Position numbers and translations under genes: made by a program. A stretch of DNA of 7,861 bases from JBBRDU01 sp038203615. GTDB taxonomy: Bacteria; Verrucomicrobiota; Verrucomicrobiia; Chthoniobacterales; UBA10450. The notes beneath the pieces are model-generated. The model was given only the letters and a program-made list of their open reading frames with translations, did no database searches and was not told where the DNA came from. The stretch lies in assembly GCA_038203615.1 (NCBI GenBank), contig JBBRDU010000121.1, positions 1 through 7,861 of the forward strand, written 5' to 3'. Below, piece by piece: positions 6,811 to 7,861 of the stretch. The number at the start of each line of letters is the position of its first letter. Position 1 is the stretch's first letter.

Positions 6811-6957
6811 ATGGGAATTGACACCAAGGATTTCCGCGTGCAACCCGGCACGGAATGCAAACTCGGAGACTGGCCGACTGTAGGTATCGTAAATCTCGAA
6901 CTGGGTGAGAACATGGGCATTGCACACATTCTCTTATATCGTGAATCTAGCGATTAG
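6811..6957 (+). pseudogene. 5' remnant of a PPK2-type polyphosphate kinase gene
   Basis: The frame starts 18 bases after atpG with a good ribosome-binding site and has 48 codons. The first 23 residues (starting MGIDTKDFRVQPG and ending KLGDWPT) match my memory of the N-terminus of polyphosphate kinase 2 proteins, which begin with D-F-R-V-x-P-G-x-x-x-x-L-x-x-W-P-T just ahead of their kinase domain. PPK2 transfers phosphate between polyphosphate and nucleoside mono- or diphosphates. After about nucleotide 6879 the match stops and the frame continues into unrelated sequence for 25 codons, ending at TAG 6955-6957. The P-loop domain is absent, so no kinase can be made. The likeliest cause is deletion or insertion involving the integrase-like sequence that follows. 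A short unrelated peptide gene is the alternative. Confidence 0.5.
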
Positions 6958-7153
6958 CGCGCTACACGTGTTAGCCGCCGCTACGTCGGTGACGTTCAGA
7001 TCTGAAGCTGCGATTCGCTTGGAGAACCTGGCTCTTCGACACTATCTGGGGCTTCTGCGATGATCGGTGCTACCATCACTGGGATCAGCGGTCGGCCTTC
7101 CGCAACTTGGGGGTCTGCACCACTTCTCGCCAGAGCGATTTCATATCTCCTGA
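6941..7153 (+). pseudogene. Decayed integrase/transposase (rve-type) remnant, middle deleted
   Basis: In one reading frame, the stretch before a stop at 7061-7063 gives a sequence containing FRSEAAIRLENLALRHYLGLL. This matches the N-terminus of a family of stand-alone integrase-core (rve) proteins, where E-N-x-A-L-R-H-Q-L-x-V-L is the hallmark. After the stop, the same frame gives VGLPQLGGLHH (7091-7123) and ends at TGA 7151-7153; this recalls the P-x-V-G-G-L-H-H tail of the same family. The catalytic DDE core of some 200 residues is missing between them. Both ends in one frame, so close together, point to an internal deletion followed by point mutations. The chosen left boundary (GTG at 6941) is arbitrary. 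No terminal inverted repeats were found. Confidence 0.5.
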
Positions 7154-7181
7154 TTGGATTAACGATATCCACAGCCGAGGA

Positions 7182-7460
7182 CTACTCGCCTGCGGACGGC
7201 TCGAACGAGTCGCGGGGGGCAGCAATGCCCCCGCGCATATCCTTGGCGAAATCCTCATCGGGCACCGGCGTGAAATCGATCTTAGCTTCGTGAGCCTCGG
7301 CCAGCGCGATACACTCGCTCAGATTGCGACCTGGGCGCATGGATGCGGATACCTTCAGCACGGCAGTGGGCTGATGGTCCTGCTCGATGAAGATCTCAAT
7401 GCCCTGCTGGAAGGTAGCCATCATTTTCGGGTCTGGCCCGTCCGCGCCAGCCAAAAGCAT
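7182..7460 (-). CDS. Phd/YefM-type antitoxin-like protein, probably 5'-truncated, no toxin partner
   Basis: The 92-codon minus-strand frame has a conserved-looking body: GIEIFIEQDHQPTAVLK (20-36) fits the Phd/YefM pattern of a strand, a charged turn, then P-x-A-V-L. RPGRNLSECIALAEAHE (42-58) and DEDFAKDMRGGI (68-79) resemble the C-terminal tails of antitoxins seen in acidobacteria-like genomes, which bind a PIN-type toxin. The usual first 15-20 residues of Phd (a strand, then a helix with x-x-A-K-x-x-F-S) are not visible. A stop codon lies immediately before the first ATG, and the first 14 residues look unrelated. A second start at residue 13 or 14 is possible. No toxin gene follows on the minus strand, where the integrase remnant lies. 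Orphan or decayed antitoxin is the best reading. Confidence 0.45.
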   Translation of the reverse strand: MLLAGADGPDPKMMATFQQGIEIFIEQDHQPTAVLKVSASMRPGRNLSECIALAEAHEAKIDFTPVPDEDFAKDMRGGIAAPRDSFEPSAGE

Positions 7461-7463
7461 TCA

Positions 7464-7483
7464 CAACTTTGTTCAACTTTGTT
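7464..7483 (+). repeat. 10-bp perfect tandem repeat, two copies
   Basis: CAACTTTGTT occurs twice without a gap (7464-7473 and 7474-7483). It lies between the start of the minus-strand antitoxin-like frame and the C-rich tract, and directly joins the palindrome at 7480-7495. In the promoter region of an antitoxin gene such repeats can be operator half-sites, but nothing else shows this here. Confidence 0.6.
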
Positions 7484-7495
7484 TTGCGCAAAACA
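7480..7495. repeat. 16-bp perfect palindrome
   Basis: TGTTTTGCGCAAAACA reads identically on both strands (7480-7495) and shares its first four bases with the second copy of the tandem repeat. It lies about 20 bases upstream of the minus-strand antitoxin-like frame and about 115 bases upstream of the plus-strand gene at 7610. That is where an operator for a dimeric DNA-binding protein, such as an autoregulating antitoxin, would be expected. The role is inferred. Confidence 0.55.
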
Positions 7496-7516
7496 CTCAA
7501 CAAAAACGCACTTTCT

Positions 7517-7549
7517 CCCCAACCCACCCCAAATCCCCGCCCCCCGCCC
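7517..7549 (-). other. C-rich tract with G-quadruplex potential on the minus strand
   Basis: The plus strand has six runs of three or more C within 33 bases (7517-7520, 7523-7525, 7527-7530, 7535-7538, 7540-7545, 7547-7549), separated by 1-4 bases. The minus strand therefore has six G runs with short loops, more than the four needed for a quadruplex. It lies 60-90 bases upstream of the gene at 7610, in its template strand. No clear -35/-10 promoter pair could be picked out in 7496-7609. Confidence 0.6.
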
Positions 7550-7609
7550 TGCTACCTTGTCTATCGCGGCAAGTCCGCTTGCAACACCTAAAAAAGCAGG
7601 TAACTCGTC

Positions 7610-7861
7610 ATGGCCTCATCCGCCCAAATCGCGGCCAATCGCGCCAACGCGCAGCGGTCCACCGGTCCCCGCTCCTCCGAAGGCAAGGCCCGCGCCGCCT
7701 CCAACTCCTTCAAGCACGGTCTCTACGCGCCCAAGCACTTCCAGGTCTTGAACGCCGACCCAAACTTCACCTCCGCCCTCATCCACAATCTCAGCGATGA
7801 GTTCCAGCCCGTCACCCCCACCGAGCACATCCTCCTACAGCAACTCGTCACCCAGCAGATC
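7610..7861 (+). CDS. Hypothetical protein with N-terminal STGP/EGK/HGL motif (partial)
   Basis: The frame opens with ATG at 7610 and stays open for 84 codons to the right edge, so the 3' end is missing. The N-terminus, AANRANAQRSTGPRSSEGKA (residues 8-27), then KHGLYAP (35-41), fits a pattern A-x-N-R-x-N-A-x-x-S-T-G-P-x-x-x-E-G-K...N-x-x-x-H-G-L. I remember this pattern from many hypothetical proteins of Acidobacteriota and other soil bacteria. No function is known to me. No membrane segment or signal peptide is visible in the part present. The ribosome-binding site is weak (AGGT, 8 bases before ATG). Third-position bases are mostly C, and overlapping frames on both strands are low-complexity shadows. 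Unrelated to the ATPase operon. Confidence 0.7.
   Translation, partial: MASSAQIAANRANAQRSTGPRSSEGKARAASNSFKHGLYAPKHFQVLNADPNFTSALIHNLSDEFQPVTPTEHILLQQLVTQQI

Noticed and set aside
6955..6971. Adjacent short palindromes TAGCGCGCTA and ACACGTGT as element ends or operator
   Set aside because: They are only 10 and 8 bases long, with no matching partner at the other end of the integrase remnant.
7211..7235. Hairpin CGCGGGGG / CCCCCGCG with a 9-base loop as a transcription terminator
   Set aside because: The 8-bp stem is real, but no run of T follows on either strand and it lies inside the 3' part of the antitoxin-like frame.
7107..7751. 214-codon plus-strand frame through the accessory region
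   Set aside because: It crosses the integrase remnant, runs antisense to the antitoxin-like frame and ends out of phase with the 7610 gene; its second half is a low-complexity Pro/Ser/Thr-rich shadow of the C-rich sequence.
7387..7800. 137-codon plus-strand frame overlapping the 7610 gene
   Set aside because: It is out of phase with the motif-bearing frame, is rich in Arg/Gln/Pro as expected for a shadow, and has no credible start signal.

Overview
The window is dominated by a complete operon for an N-type ATPase, a divergent bacterial F-type rotary ATPase that usually accompanies the housekeeping F1Fo enzyme. Nine genes run on the + strand in the order characteristic of this family, atpD-C-Q-R-B-E-F-A-G (95-6792). 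They overlap by up to 29 bases or lie 1-24 bases apart, and most have a clear Shine-Dalgarno sequence. There is no separate delta gene. Instead the b subunit (atpF, 262 aa) has a C-terminal extension that reads like the C-terminal part of delta. AtpQ and AtpR, two small membrane proteins specific to this arrangement, sit before subunit a. The c subunit carries two membrane carboxylates (Glu30 and Glu63). It lacks the threonine that helps hold Na+ in well-studied Na+ rings, so coupling to H+ is at least as likely as coupling to Na+. The operon promoter is not in the window: bases 2-85 are the end of another reading frame whose stop codon lies inside the atpD ribosome-binding site, so the transcript probably starts further upstream.

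The right-hand part (6793-7861) is an eroded accessory region. Directly after atpG, with a good ribosome-binding site, comes the beginning of what I read as a polyphosphate kinase 2 (PPK2) gene. It is cut off after about 23 codons. It runs into a remnant of an integrase/transposase-like gene (about 6941-7153) that keeps an N-terminal and a C-terminal motif but not the catalytic middle. On the minus strand (7182-7460) there is a 92-codon frame resembling a Phd-type antitoxin with no toxin beside it. Next come a 10-bp tandem repeat, a 16-bp palindrome and a strongly C-rich tract that could form a G-quadruplex on the minus strand. The window ends in the first 84 codons of an unrecognised protein (7610 onward) whose N-terminal STGP...EGK...HGL pattern recurs in environmental bacteria.

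The organism cannot be named from this window. Moderately GC-rich coding sequence, the STGP/HGL hypothetical gene and the antitoxin style recall Acidobacteriota or similar soil bacteria, but that is an impression from memory. N-ATPase operons are known to move laterally, which fits the mobile-element debris just downstream.

How the genes work together: AtpD (beta) and AtpA (alpha) form the nucleotide-binding hexamer, AtpG (gamma) and AtpC (epsilon) the central stalk, AtpE the c ring and AtpB the ion channel half. AtpF is the peripheral stalk and probably replaces delta, and AtpQ/AtpR are accessory membrane proteins. If PPK2 was once the last gene of the transcript, an ancestor may have paired polyphosphate-driven nucleotide phosphorylation with this ATPase; here that link is broken.
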